The translations under genes were made by a program, and so were the position numbers. A stretch of DNA of 64,000 nucleotides from Collinsella tanakaei (GTDB taxonomy: Bacteria > Actinomycetota > Coriobacteriia > Coriobacteriales > Coriobacteriaceae): contig NZ_JAUDCO010000003.1 of NCBI RefSeq assembly GCF_030373545.1, positions 124,001-188,000 on the forward strand. Reading direction: 5' to 3'. Within the stretch, counting starts at the first letter, position 1, and the number at the start of each line of letters is the position of its first letter. The notes below the pieces were generated by a model that was not told where the DNA came from, ran no database searches, and was given only the letters and a program-made list of their open reading frames with translations. This document shows positions 31,097 through 39,592 of the stretch, one piece after another.

Positions 31097-31134
31097 AATG
31101 GGTTGAACGGAACACGTCCCCAACCAACCCATTT
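31097..31134. repeat. Family B repeat
   Basis: Unit starting AATGGGTTGAACGGAACACG and ending CAACCAACCCATTTT, with 10-bp pairing ends. It lies between the convergent Gdx and PH-domain genes and may act as a terminator because it ends in a T run. Confidence 0.7.
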
Positions 31135-31141
31135 TTGTCGG

Positions 31142-32830
31142 CTACCCGCGCGGACGATACCAGGTGAGAAGCTCGTCCGCGGCATCGGCCGGCAGGTCGC
31201 GCAGAGAGAGACCGCCGACTTCACTTGCCGCGGTGCGCGCGGAGAGCGTCGCCACACCGGAGCGGCGCTGGAAGGGATTGGCGCGAACCTCCATGTGCTG
31301 CAGACGGGTGCGCGGGGCGATCACGGTGAGCCGCGTGAGCCCGCCGGTGACGAGCACCAGCTCGCGAGCGGTATACCCGTAGCGTGCCGCACCCCAGGCG
31401 CGCAGCGCATCGAACACAAGGCCCGCAAGCAACGCCACGCTCAGCAGCACCGCTGCCACGAGCAATGGCTCCAGCAGCCACTCCACACTCGCAAGCAGTT
31501 CGGAGAGACCGAACAGCCAGTGCACACCGAAAAAGATCGCCGTCGCGAACGGCCACCAAATCGCGGCGCGCACCACGGCGCGGCGGCGCGCGACGGGTCC
31601 CAAGCGCTCCAGCTTCACGCCGTCCAGCACGCCCGCGTACTCCGGAAGCACCTGAGCAAGAAACGCATCGATCTCGTCCATGCGGATGAACGGATGCAGA
31701 AGCGTGGCGCCGGCGGGCTCGCCATCTGTCTCCCCCGGAGCGGAGACCACCTGCGCCGAGACCTCGGCATACCCGATGAGCTGGCGAATGATGCCCTGCC
31801 GCACTATCACGTACTGCACGCGCCCCGTCGCGAGCGCGCGCGACGAGCGGGAGAGCAAGCCGTGCTCCACCACAACGCGGTCGGCATAGCGCTCGACGCG
31901 ATACCCCGCGTACCGCACGAGGTTGGCGGCAAACGAGACGGCTGCGCCCAAAAGCAGCGCGATGACGAGAAACGCCAGGACCACGGGCACAGCCACCGGG
32001 GCGATGCCCGCCACGAGCTCGTTGCCCCTGCCGACGACGTCGAGCAGCCCCCACTCGATCAGCTGGTTGGCCCCGTTGACGAGAAGGACCACGAGCGCGA
32101 CGGCCTGGCCGCCCGCGCTCATCTGGGACGCCGCGGCAAGCGCGAGATCGCGGCTCGTAAGCGAGAAGGTGGCAAGCGGGCGCTCCGTGGCGGACGCGCT
32201 CTCGATTGCAGCTTCCTTTTCGCCCTCCCCGCCTTGATCGGCGGCGGCGCGCTTACGGCGGAAGAGCTCCGCGCGCAGGGCATCGGCCTCCCCCGCGCGA
32301 AGACCGGAGATCTCGGAGGCATCGCCCTCCGAGGCGGCAGCGCCCGTGTCGAGGTCGAGGGACATAAGGCCGAAGACGCGGTCGACTAGCGACGAGTTCA
32401 TCGAAACCGTGTGGATATGCTCGTAGGGAATCGTAAGGCTGTGCCGATTGAGGATGCCCCGGCACAGGCGAACGCCCTCCGCCCTGAGCTCCCACGTTCT
32501 CGCACGCCAGATGACAAAGCTCACCAGCAGGCACACCACGAAGATGCCCGCGGCGGCCAAGACAAGCTTGAGGGTGACGGAAAAGTCTCCGGCAAAGAGG
32601 TCACCTGCCAGACCGAACGCCGCGAGCATGACCAGGCCGGACGCCATCTTGAACGCCTCAACAGGCACCGAGAGCGGATTTGCGCGATGCACGCCGAGAA
32701 GCGCTTCCGGAGTGGTATCCGTCTCTTCGAAGAGCGAGCGCCCCGGAACGGCAAGCTGCTCAAGCTCCCTCTCCAAGCTATCGACGTCAACACCCGGCGA
32801 GCACGGCGCATCCTTCTTGTCCACGCTCAC
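31142..32830 (-). CDS. PH domain-containing membrane protein (YdbT-like)
   Basis: 562-residue membrane protein with several bacterial PH (bPH2) domains. Paired helices near residues 65-105, 245-310 and 385-440 precede PH-like modules; each module shows a pattern such as GILNRHSLTIPYEHIHTVSM or GHLLSR-like GLLSRSSRALATGRVQYVIV and LTVIAPRTRLQHMEVRANPF. This is the build of B. subtilis YdbT, which works with YdbS, a single-domain partner; the same pair occurs here, with the start overlapping the YdbS-like stop by four bases. The start is GTG. Confidence 0.85.
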   Translation of the reverse strand: MSVDKKDAPCSPGVDVDSLERELEQLAVPGRSLFEETDTTPEALLGVHRANPLSVPVEAFKMASGLVMLAAFGLAGDLFAGDFSVTLKLVLAAAGIFVVCLLVSFVIWRARTWELRAEGVRLCRGILNRHSLTIPYEHIHTVSMNSSLVDRVFGLMSLDLDTGAAASEGDASEISGLRAGEADALRAELFRRKRAAADQGGEGEKEAAIESASATERPLATFSLTSRDLALAAASQMSAGGQAVALVVLLVNGANQLIEWGLLDVVGRGNELVAGIAPVAVPVVLAFLVIALLLGAAVSFAANLVRYAGYRVERYADRVVVEHGLLSRSSRALATGRVQYVIVRQGIIRQLIGYAEVSAQVVSAPGETDGEPAGATLLHPFIRMDEIDAFLAQVLPEYAGVLDGVKLERLGPVARRRAVVRAAIWWPFATAIFFGVHWLFGLSELLASVEWLLEPLLVAAVLLSVALLAGLVFDALRAWGAARYGYTARELVLVTGGLTRLTVIAPRTRLQHMEVRANPFQRRSGVATLSARTAASEVGGLSLRDLPADAADELLTWYRPRG

Positions 32831-33306
32831 ACGTCCTCCTTGGCGAGGCGCGCGAGCTCGGCCACGCGGTCGCGCAGCTCGTTGGCGTCTGTCTCCGCAA
32901 GGCCGGGGATCTCGAAGCTCTCGCCGGCGGTGGAGATGGTCACCGTGGCCAGGCCGTGCGCACGAAGGATGGGACCCTGCTTGGTCTGCACGTGCTGGAC
33001 GCGCACGAGGGGCACGAGCACGCGCTTCTTGGTGAAGACGCCGTGGTAGAGGTCCACGTCGGTGGGTGTGACGTCGTAGCGCCAGGTGGCCATCTCCACG
33101 CGCGGGGAGATAAGAAGGTCGCCCACGCAGATCAGCTCGACGATACCGGCAACCAAGTAGACCCAGAAGACGTCTCCGCCCAGATGGCGCACGATGAACC
33201 AGGCGGCAACCGCCAGCACGGCGACCACGGCGATACCGATGATGTCAGAGATGCACCATACGCGCATCATGCGCGGATCGAGACGGTGCGAGGGCAGGCT
33301 GCTCAC
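32827..33306 (-). CDS. PH domain-containing membrane protein (YdbS-like)
   Basis: 159 residues: two membrane helices (about 20-40 and 46-65) and one bPH2 domain whose core reads TWRYDVTPTDVDLYHGVFTK and LVPLVRVQHVQTKQGPILRA, with the C-terminal FEIPGLAETDANELRDRVAE found in YdbS-like proteins. The start is read as GTG 33306 because GAAGGAGT stands just upstream; tandem ATGs lie 12 codons later. Overlaps the YdbT-like gene by four bases, so the two are coupled and probably form one membrane complex of unknown role. Confidence 0.85.
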   Translation of the reverse strand: MSSLPSHRLDPRMMRVWCISDIIGIAVVAVLAVAAWFIVRHLGGDVFWVYLVAGIVELICVGDLLISPRVEMATWRYDVTPTDVDLYHGVFTKKRVLVPLVRVQHVQTKQGPILRAHGLATVTISTAGESFEIPGLAETDANELRDRVAELARLAKEDV

Positions 33307-33465
33307 AAGACTCCTTCGGTCGTATGGATGGAACCATTCTCGCACACACTGCCGCACAGACCAACGGATGGGATGTCCGCCCCCAGCGCCTCCGACGGCC
33401 GATTGCCCGGAACGCAGGCGGCGCATCAACGTACAATAACCCCAGAAGTTTTCGACATGCTGGAC

Positions 33466-33496
33466 GGGTTGAACGGAGCACGTCCCCAACCAACCC
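33466..33496. repeat. Family B repeat (short)
   Basis: GGGTTGAACGGAGCACGTCC followed by CCAACCAACCC. It lies 16 bases before the YbaK-type gene, almost touching its ribosome site (AGAGGGGAGG). Confidence 0.7.
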
Positions 33497-33512
33497 TTAG
33501 AGGGGAGGCGCC

Positions 33513-34001
33513 ATGTACGGAAAAGCGGAAACGCTGCAGCTGCTCGATCGAGAAGACATCGGCTACGAGTTCTACGAGCACGCCGCGGTCTTCACCGTGG
33601 CGGAAGCCATTGCCGCGGATATCCCCCACAGCGAGTTCGGCGCCAAGAACCTGTTCCTACGCGATGATAAGCACCGCGCGTACTACCTCGTCGTCTTACC
33701 GGATCAGAAAGGCGTTTCCCTCCGCGAAATCCAAGAGCGCCTGAGATCACGGCGCCTCTCGTTTGCGAGCGACCGAGACCTGGCAACGATGCTCGGCCTC
33801 ATCCCCGGGTCGGTCACGCCGCTCGGCGTACTCAACGATGTCGAACACCGCGTGGAAGTCATCATCGATCGGGAGCTCGTCAACACTGGACGCGTGGCCG
33901 TGCACCCCTGCGATAACACCGCAACGGTTCTTCTTGCCACGAGTGATCTCATCAAGCTGCTGCGGCGGCACGGCTCCACGGTGCGCGTGGTAGCCCTGTA
34001 G
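33513..34001 (+). CDS. Prolyl-tRNA editing protein (YbaK/ProX type)
   Basis: 162-residue YbaK/EbsC-family deacylase, which removes wrongly attached amino acids, typically alanine, from tRNA(Pro) in trans. Markers: EHAAVFTVAEAIAADIPHSE near residues 22-41, GAKNLFLRDDKHRAYYLVVL with the catalytic-type Lys, and the late GSVTPLGVLND and HPCDNTATVLL motifs that define the ProX/PrdX subgroup. The length is normal for the single-domain form. AGGGGAGG precedes the ATG. Monocistronic. Confidence 0.9.
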   Translation: MYGKAETLQLLDREDIGYEFYEHAAVFTVAEAIAADIPHSEFGAKNLFLRDDKHRAYYLVVLPDQKGVSLREIQERLRSRRLSFASDRDLATMLGLIPGSVTPLGVLNDVEHRVEVIIDRELVNTGRVAVHPCDNTATVLLATSDLIKLLRRHGSTVRVVAL

Positions 34002-34127
34002 CCGCTCGGTCTACTATCCCAGGAGTTTCGGCTAAAGCCTCTGGCATCGTGAATAAACGCCAGACGCTTTTTCACATGCTTGAACGGGGTATCCTCCAAC
34101 TAAGCACGCTTTTAGGAGGTGGCCACG

Positions 34128-34547
34128 ATGAAGATGGGGATGTGGATTGAACGCGCCGGTCGGGCACTGTCGATCGCGATTGTTATCTATCTGCTTCTTT
34201 GGCTGGCATGCATCCTCTGGTTCTGGTTGGGCATACCGTTTTCCGGCGGTGGGATCTTCGCCTACACGCTGCTCGTATACTACATCACGCTGCCCGCAGC
34301 CTCCGCCGTTGTCTGCTCGCTCGCGGGCTGGCGCACAGAGGCTGGAAAGGTACGCCTCCTCGCGCCGCTTGCCGGTGCATTGCTCTACGTTGCCGCTCTG
34401 TTGCTCACGTTCAGTTTATCTTCCGCCCTGGGTCTCGCAAACATAGCGCCCGTCGGTCTCGCGGCTTTCCTCGCGGGCCTTGCGCCCGGCATGATCGGCT
34501 TCGCTTGCGGGTGGGCACTGCGGCGACTCCGGGATAGCCGGCGCTGA
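34128..34547 (+). CDS. Small membrane protein of unknown function
   Basis: 139 residues with four hydrophobic segments at about 11-35, 45-67, 78-100 and 107-128 and a short basic end (RRLRDSRR). The start at 34128 follows TTAGGAGGTGG; a GTG three codons earlier is too close to that site. No motif or family recognised. It stands alone between the YbaK-type gene and an XRE gene, with family A repeats right after the stop. Confidence 0.55.
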   Translation: MKMGMWIERAGRALSIAIVIYLLLWLACILWFWLGIPFSGGGIFAYTLLVYYITLPAASAVVCSLAGWRTEAGKVRLLAPLAGALLYVAALLLTFSLSSALGLANIAPVGLAAFLAGLAPGMIGFACGWALRRLRDSRR

Positions 34548-34550
34548 TGG

Positions 34551-34610
34551 CGACAAGTTTGTACCTGGTACCAACTTGTCACCTGACAGCATCTTGTCGC
34601 ACCATTTTGC
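34551..34610. repeat. Family A repeat, composite
   Basis: GACAAGTTTGTACCTGGTACC followed by AACTTGTC forms a complete hairpin. A second, partial unit (TGACAGCATCTTGTCG, then CACCATTTTG) follows. It starts four bases after the membrane protein stop. Confidence 0.7.
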
Positions 34611-34725
34611 CGCTCAACTGGGACTCTACTGGCGGTCGAGTAAACTAAACCAGCTGTCGGTTGAGTGCGCTGCCCTCCCGTGAAACGATGGGCTCGCCAC
34701 ACACGCCACCGGGAAAGGACCGATC

Positions 34726-35145
34726 ATGACCGCACAGAGCTTCGGCGCCACCATCGCAGCCCTTCGCAAGCAGAAGGGCATGACGCAGCTTGAACTCGCC
34801 CGCCAGATGGGCGTGACCGACAAGGCCGTCTCCAAGTGGGAACGCGACCTCTCGTTTCCGGACGTCGCCTCACTGCCCAAGCTGGCAGAGGTGCTCGACA
34901 CCTCCGTCGACGAGCTGCTTGAAGTAAAAAGCGCCGCGCAGGAGGAGCCCGAGAACTCGACCGCAAAGGTCCCCGCCCTCGTCGAGCTTGTGCTCAAAGC
35001 CGTCGCACTCGCCATGGGCGTCGGCGTCACCGCCCTCACCATCATGGACGAGATCGAGCCGCGTCACGCGTTCTGCCTGCTCGGCATCGGCCTTGCCTGC
35101 CTTGCGCTCGTTTTGCTGTCCCACACCGACCAGACGGACGTGTGA
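34726..35145 (+). CDS. XRE family regulator with membrane anchor
   Basis: 139 residues. A helix-turn-helix at about 6-62 (MTQLELARQMGVTDKAVSKW is the core) is followed by a short acidic linker and two hydrophobic helices at about 88-105 and 112-130, so the regulator is probably membrane-bound. This build is common among Gram-positive XRE proteins that sense membrane state or a partner. GGGAAAGGA precedes the ATG. Its TGA stop is the start of a family A repeat (GTGTGACAAG), so its C-terminus was fixed by the repeat. The TVP38-like gene downstream may be a target. Confidence 0.8.
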   Translation: MTAQSFGATIAALRKQKGMTQLELARQMGVTDKAVSKWERDLSFPDVASLPKLAEVLDTSVDELLEVKSAAQEEPENSTAKVPALVELVLKAVALAMGVGVTALTIMDEIEPRHAFCLLGIGLACLALVLLSHTDQTDV

Positions 35146-35184
35146 CAAGTTTGCACCTGGCACCATCTTGTCACCATCTTGTCA
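35143..35184. repeat. Family A repeat, with stop codon of the XRE gene
   Basis: TGACAAGTTTGCACCTGGCA, then CCATCTTGTC, plus a duplicated ACCATCTTGTCA. The first three bases are the stop codon of the preceding gene. Confidence 0.7.
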
Positions 35185-35250
35185 AAACGTTGACGGATTG
35201 TAGATTTCCGCTCCCTACCCTCTTGGAATAACCAGGAAGGGAGCGAATCC

Positions 35251-35988
35251 ATGTCCAGCCCGAACGACTGCACTACCACGATCGGTGGCAACACGCCCCG
35301 CAGCAGCGCCGAATCCAACGCCGCCGCACGCAAGAGGCCCATGCTCGCCATCGCCCTCGTAGCAACGGCAGTCATCGCAGCCGCCGTCGTGCTCGGTCCC
35401 TCCGTCTGGACGTTTTTCTCCAACGGAGAAGCCGTCCGCACTTGGGTCGACGCACAGGGCGCTCTCGCTCCCGCCGCCATGGCCGCGCTCGTCGTGGCGC
35501 AGATCGTGATCGCCATCCTGCCCGGCGAGCCAGTCGAACTCGCCGCCGGCTACCTGTTCGGATTCTTCGAGGGCACCGCCATCTGCCTTATCGGAGGCCT
35601 TATCGGCACCCTCGGTGTGACCGCACTCGTCAAGGCGTTCGGCATGCGTGCAGCACGGACGTTCTTCTCGCAGGAAAAGCTCGAGAGCATCTCGTGGCTG
35701 CGCGATGCGAAGCGCTTCGAGCTCATCATGTTCATCGTGTTTCTGATTCCCGGTACGCCCAAAGACGTGCTCACCTATGCTGCGGGGCTCACCACGTGCC
35801 CCTGGCGGCGCATCGCGGTCATCGGTACGGTGGGCAGGATCCCCTCGATCGTGACCTCGACGCTCGCCGCCGGTTTCGCATCCGAAGGATCCTGGGTCGC
35901 TGCCGGCATCACGCTGCTCGTCACCGGCGTCATCATCGCGGTCGGTGCGGTAGCGTACCGCGCGCTCAGCCAGCGCGTGGCGCGGTGA
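35251..35988 (+). CDS. TVP38/TMEM64 (VTT domain) membrane protein
   Basis: 245 residues of the VTT/SNARE-associated family related to DedA, proposed lipid scramblases or transporters. A membrane helix at about 30-50 is followed by the VTT core: PGEPVELAAGYLFGFFEGTA, GGLIGTLGVTALVKAFG, the re-entrant-loop motif FIVFLIPGTPKDVLTYAAGL and GRIPSIVTSTLAAGF, with a final helix at about 215-235. GGAAGGGAGC precedes the ATG. Bounded on both sides by family A repeats. Confidence 0.88.
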   Translation: MSSPNDCTTTIGGNTPRSSAESNAAARKRPMLAIALVATAVIAAAVVLGPSVWTFFSNGEAVRTWVDAQGALAPAAMAALVVAQIVIAILPGEPVELAAGYLFGFFEGTAICLIGGLIGTLGVTALVKAFGMRAARTFFSQEKLESISWLRDAKRFELIMFIVFLIPGTPKDVLTYAAGLTTCPWRRIAVIGTVGRIPSIVTSTLAAGFASEGSWVAAGITLLVTGVIIAVGAVAYRALSQRVAR

Positions 35989-36009
35989 CCCGGCGACGCC
36001 CCATCTGCT

Positions 36010-36092
36010 TTGACAAGTTTGCACCTGGCGCCACCTGTCACCTGGCGCCACCTGTCACCTGGCGCCATCCTTGCACCTGGCGCCATCTTGTC
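36010..36092. repeat. Family A repeat, tandemly expanded
   Basis: TGACAAGTTTGCACCTGGCG opens the array; CACCTGGCGCCA then recurs four times, with CCTGTCA or CCTTG spacers, before the closing CATCTTGTC. The internal TGGCGCCA is itself palindromic. It lies between convergent genes. Confidence 0.75.
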
Positions 36093-36117
36093 CTCGGCAT
36101 GAAATCGACGCAGGAAG

Positions 36118-36753
36118 CTATGAGGCACTCTTCCCCGGAATACGCCCGCCCACGGCTCGCTCGCGTCGCGGCGTGCGGATGCGGAACAGCCCGTGCCGGT
36201 TGCAATACGCAAAGATCGCGCCCGACATTCCCATGCGGATGCGCGCGGCGGCCTCCTGCTCCGGATAGAGCTTCACGAGCGTGATGCCGCCCGTGCTCAC
36301 GTAGGCGATAAAGCTGATGTGGTGCTCTTTGGTCATGGGATGGTCGAGTGCGATGTACCACTCGTCCTCGATACGCTCCACCGCAATCGCATGGGCGTCA
36401 TCCGGCTCCTCCGCCTCGCAGGGCGCCAGTTGCACGCCGCAGCACGAAAACGACCCCTCGCCCAACGCATGGATCACGTTGCCGCACACGGGGCACACGT
36501 AGAACTTGGAGCGCATGAGGTTCGCCGCCCGGTTGGCGTTTTGGCGCACATCGCCCGTCAGCAGCTCGGCAACAGAGACGCCGAGCGCGGCGGACAGCTG
36601 CTCCACAAGCGAGATATCGGGCAGGCCGCGTCCGGATTCCCATTTTGATATCGCCTTGTCCGTCACGCCGACGGCGTCGGCAAGCGCGCGCTGGGTGAGC
36701 CCGCGCTGCTCGCGCAGGGCCTTGATGGTCTCAGCGGTCAGATACGATGCCAT
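36118..36753 (-). CDS. XRE regulator fused to a superoxide-reductase-like domain
   Basis: 211 residues. A helix-turn-helix is at about 8-64 (GLTQRALADAVGVTDKAISK), then a CPVCGNVI knuckle near 92, SCC and C at about 104-112, and a neelaredoxin-like domain at about 120-195: DAHAIAV, LDHPMTKEHHISFIAYV and FAYCNRHGLFRI. The His, His, His and Cys-His positions of the SOR iron site (compare the stand-alone protein at 56942-57301) appear to be present, so the regulator may bind iron and sense superoxide or oxygen. The final 18 residues (RTPRRERAVGG...) are an unusual extension. Confidence 0.8.
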   Translation of the reverse strand: MASYLTAETIKALREQRGLTQRALADAVGVTDKAISKWESGRGLPDISLVEQLSAALGVSVAELLTGDVRQNANRAANLMRSKFYVCPVCGNVIHALGEGSFSCCGVQLAPCEAEEPDDAHAIAVERIEDEWYIALDHPMTKEHHISFIAYVSTGGITLVKLYPEQEAAARIRMGMSGAIFAYCNRHGLFRIRTPRRERAVGGRIPGKSAS

Positions 36754-37015
36754 GGAGCCCGTCTCCTTTCAGCCGGCGCCTTATGCGCCGCGTCGTTCAT
36801 TCGTGCCCCAGTATGCCCCGCCGATTGGGAGCGCGCCACCTACGGACCGTAGAGTCGCCCGCGTCGTAATTCACTCGCGTGCGCACGGCATCCGTCCGCC
36901 GACCATGCACGCCGGATCGCGCATGCCACCATCGACAAGTACGACGTTGGGTACACTTTGCCTCAGACCAGCACGGACGCCCCGTTTATCCCACGCACTG
37001 AGAAAGGCACCCGCT

Positions 37016-37525
37016 ATGAACGTACGCATCATCGCCGCCGGCGCGCTCGCAGCGACGCTCACCCTCCCCCTGTCGGGCTGCTTCGGCATATTTGGTGACA
37101 CGGCGGATAGCCCCGTCGACTCACTCACCAACCTTGTCGAAAACGCCGTGGAGGCCGCCGACCAGCTCCAAGACGTCGAATGGGGCAAGCTCAGCCGCGC
37201 CGTGGTGCGCGATGCCGCCACGGGCGATGTGGTCGCCGAGGTCACCGACCAGCCAACGATCGAGGCCGCATTCGCATCGTTCAGCTCGGAAAACGGCCTG
37301 ACATCCAAACCGGAGAACGCTGAAGAATACCTGATTGAGGTCTGGCAGCCGACGACCGTAAAGCTGGGTGAAGATGCCGCCGATGCCGAAGAGATCCAAA
37401 TCCTCGAGGCAATCACCTATCGCGACTCGAATGTGGTGACCCTCACGGTGACGCCCCTCGATCTCACACTCCATCTCGACACGTCTGCCGGCACTGCTGA
37501 CGCATTGCGCGCGCTTGCCGAGTGA
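37016..37525 (+). CDS. Lipoprotein of unknown function
   Basis: 169 residues. A lipoprotein signal peptide with lipobox LSGC (Cys at residue 22) is preceded by a positively charged start (MNVR) and a hydrophobic core, so the mature protein is anchored by lipid on the outer face of the membrane. The remainder is acidic and soluble with alternating strands (YLIEVWQPTTVKLG, VVTLTVTPLDLTLHL). No family recognised. TGAGAAAGG precedes the ATG. Divergent from the XRE-SOR gene; the gap of about 260 bases holds no motif I recognise. Confidence 0.7.
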   Translation: MNVRIIAAGALAATLTLPLSGCFGIFGDTADSPVDSLTNLVENAVEAADQLQDVEWGKLSRAVVRDAATGDVVAEVTDQPTIEAAFASFSSENGLTSKPENAEEYLIEVWQPTTVKLGEDAADAEEIQILEAITYRDSNVVTLTVTPLDLTLHLDTSAGTADALRALAE

Positions 37526-37552
37526 CAAACCCCACAGCAAGAGGAGGCCACC

Positions 37553-37915
37553 ATGCCACGCAAGCCCATCGCCCAGCTCTCGTTCACCCAAATCTACCCC
37601 CTCCTCGTACAGAAGGCCGAGCGCAAAGGCCGCACGCGCGAGGACGTCGATACCGTCACCCGTTGGCTCACCGGCTACAGCCGCGACGACCTTGAGCGTC
37701 AGCTTGCGCGCGATGTGACCTACGAGGCCTTCTTTGCCGAGGCGCCCTGTCTGAATCCCAACCGCACGCTTATCACCGGTAAGATCTGCGGGGTCGACGT
37801 GGCGACCATCGAGGATCCCATCGAGCAGAACGCCCGCTATCTCGACAAACTCGTGGACGAGCTTGCACGCGGGCGCGCGATGGATAAGATTTTGCGCCAA
37901 CCCCCGAAGTCATAA
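37553..37915 (+). CDS. DUF2200 family protein
   Basis: 120-residue cytoplasmic protein of the DUF2200 family, function unknown. Family hallmarks are the N-terminal FTQIYPLLVQKAERKGRTRE, VTRWLTGYS near residues 40-50, TYEAFFAEAPCLNPNRTLI and the C-terminal DKLVDELARGRAMDKIL. The length matches the family. CAAGAGGAGG stands before the ATG. It may share a transcript with the lipoprotein gene 27 bases upstream. Confidence 0.88.
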   Translation: MPRKPIAQLSFTQIYPLLVQKAERKGRTREDVDTVTRWLTGYSRDDLERQLARDVTYEAFFAEAPCLNPNRTLITGKICGVDVATIEDPIEQNARYLDKLVDELARGRAMDKILRQPPKS

Positions 37916-37996
37916 AGGCAACCGAGGCGGCCCGCTGCTTCAACTGCCGCAACGGACATGGACCTGACACCGATGCTTTGCGAAGGGAGGGCCGAG

Positions 37997-38330
37997 ATGC
38001 CCGACGCACCGATTCGAATCAAACGTGAACTCGAGGCGATCGCCGACCCCGCATACCGGGCGTTCCAGGCTAAGCTTGTGCCCACCGTCGACACCGAGCG
38101 CATCCTCGGCGTGCGCACGCCGGCGATTCGCGCGTACGCCAAGCGACTCGTCCGCGAGCGCGCAGACGACATTCGCGCTCATCAAGCAGCCCTGCGCGAC
38201 ACTACCGCTCTTTGAGCACAAACCGACACGCCTCGACGCCTGGACGCACAACAAGGCGCTCCAAAAGGCGCGCGAGAGCCGTCGCATCTCCCCTGAGCAG
38301 AAGGCCTATCTGCAGTCGCTCAAGGTCTAG
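37997..38330 (+). pseudogene. DNA alkylation repair gene (AlkD-like) with large internal deletion
   Basis: GGAGGGCCGAG and ATG 37997 open a normal AlkD-like N-terminus (LEAIADPAYRAFQAKLVPTV, then DTERILGVRTPAIRAYAKRL). After about 60 codons the frame runs to a stop at 38215. In the next frame the family's C-terminal end appears: LFEH, RLDAWTHNKALQKARESRRI and SPEQKAYLQSLKV. Some 130 to 150 codons of the HEAT-repeat core are missing and the ends are out of frame, so base-excision activity is lost. Confidence 0.8.
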
Positions 38331-38338
38331 CAGGTGCG

Positions 38339-39010
38339 CTACGCCAGAAACGATTCGAGCGCGGCAAGCCCGGTCTCGAACCGCTCGCGATGGTGCTGCA
38401 TGTGATTGCCCGGGCCGATCGAGCACGCCACCTCACAACCCCGATCGCGCAGGATGTCGGCGCACTGCTCCATGTTGTCCAGCACGCTGTGCATGATGGG
38501 CGCGCCGGCCTTGGGCTCCTTTTTGCCCAACGAGAAGAAGGCGTATTTCCCGGCGCCTTCAAACGGGAGCTCGCGCAGATAGTCGACCCAGCCCTCGTAC
38601 CACAGCGAACCCGACAGGCACGCGCATGCCGAGAAGATGCGGTCGTGCGTGAACGCGTACAGCGCGAACAGGCCGCCGAGCGAATATCCGCAAATCGCAC
38701 GGTGCGCGGGGCGGCGCGCCCCCGTCTGCGCCTCGACGAGCGGCACCACGGTCTCCCGCAGCTCGGCCAAGGTCGCCGCGGCATCGCCGGCGAAACGCGG
38801 GGTCCCGCGGCGCAGCGGCGCTGCCTCCCAGGGCGTAAGGGCGGCGCTCCACGTGCGGACGGGCACGCCCACGACCGTCGCCGCGCGGCCGGTCGCTATG
38901 GCCGCCAAGCCGGCGGGATGCTCGGGGGAATCGATTACGTAGATAACCGGCGAGGTGTCGCCCGCGCTACCGCGGTAGACCTCGACGCCCGTGATGTCGA
39001 TGTAACCCAT
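38339..39010 (-). CDS. Esterase-type alpha/beta hydrolase (IroE/YbbA-like)
   Basis: 223 residues of the esterase D/IroE-like group of alpha/beta hydrolases. The nucleophile elbow is ICGYSLGGLFALYAF (Ser near residue 110), the acid/His region includes GPGNHMQHHRERFETGL near the end, and the N-terminal segment PVIYVIDSPEHPAGL is the first strand and turn. Such enzymes cleave siderophore or other esters; the substrate is unknown. It overlaps nothing, and is three bases from the upstream gene, so an operon is likely. Confidence 0.82.
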   Translation of the reverse strand: MGYIDITGVEVYRGSAGDTSPVIYVIDSPEHPAGLAAIATGRAATVVGVPVRTWSAALTPWEAAPLRRGTPRFAGDAAATLAELRETVVPLVEAQTGARRPAHRAICGYSLGGLFALYAFTHDRIFSACACLSGSLWYEGWVDYLRELPFEGAGKYAFFSLGKKEPKAGAPIMHSVLDNMEQCADILRDRGCEVACSIGPGNHMQHHRERFETGLAALESFLA

Positions 39011-39013
39011 GCG

Positions 39014-39454
39014 CTATCCTCTCGCCCGCATCCGCGCAGCTCGCACGGCGTTTGCGACAAGACTGCCGCCCGCCTTTGCCGCACCGACAAGCCCGCGCCC
39101 CGCTGCGACGGCAACCGAGTGAGCAACCTCCGGCGCCTTGCGAGCAGCGACGCGCGCTGCCTTTGCCGCCTGCTCCTTTGCCACCGCCCCCATTTTCTCG
39201 GCAGTGCTGTCGAGGCGCTCCTCAAGGCGAGTCGCCGCACGTCCGGAAAAGTTCCGCTGTCCCTTGCTTGCCAACGCGGCACCGCCCGCGATTGCAGCGA
39301 TACCCGGCCCGGGCAGCACGCACAGGGGAACACCCACGATGGCAAGCGCCGTACCGGCGGACATCTGTGCGGCGCCTATGACCTTCCTGCCCATCGGAAC
39401 CAGCACGCCGGCATTTCCTTGGCTGGAAGAGGAACGATTTTTTCTCCGATTCAT
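39014..39454 (-). CDS. Ala-rich membrane-associated protein of unknown function
   Basis: 146 residues. A basic start (MNRRKNR) is followed by a hydrophobic hairpin at about 30-62 built around GVPLCVLPGPGIAAIAGGAA, a PGPG turn as in PGPGW-type membrane proteins. A long Ala/Arg/Lys-rich amphipathic helix makes up the rest. It may lie on the membrane with a helical tail. The start at 39454 follows CGGAGATG. Three bases separate it from the esterase gene. No function known. Confidence 0.55.
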   Translation of the reverse strand: MNRRKNRSSSSQGNAGVLVPMGRKVIGAAQMSAGTALAIVGVPLCVLPGPGIAAIAGGAALASKGQRNFSGRAATRLEERLDSTAEKMGAVAKEQAAKAARVAARKAPEVAHSVAVAAGRGLVGAAKAGGSLVANAVRAARMRARG

Positions 39455-39592
39455 GGCACATCTCCGCACGGGCAAGCTGGCTGTCGTTGCATCACCTATA
39501 CCCACGAACAGGCGTGTTCGAGCGGGTGCGGGCAAAATCGGGAAAGACGGAACATTCGGGAAACACACTCCCGCGCTCCGAGCGGCAGCGCC

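Noticed and set aside
36010-36092. Possible CRISPR-like array
   Set aside because: Repeat units are 12 bases with spacers of only a few bases, and no cas genes are present; it is an expanded family A repeat.
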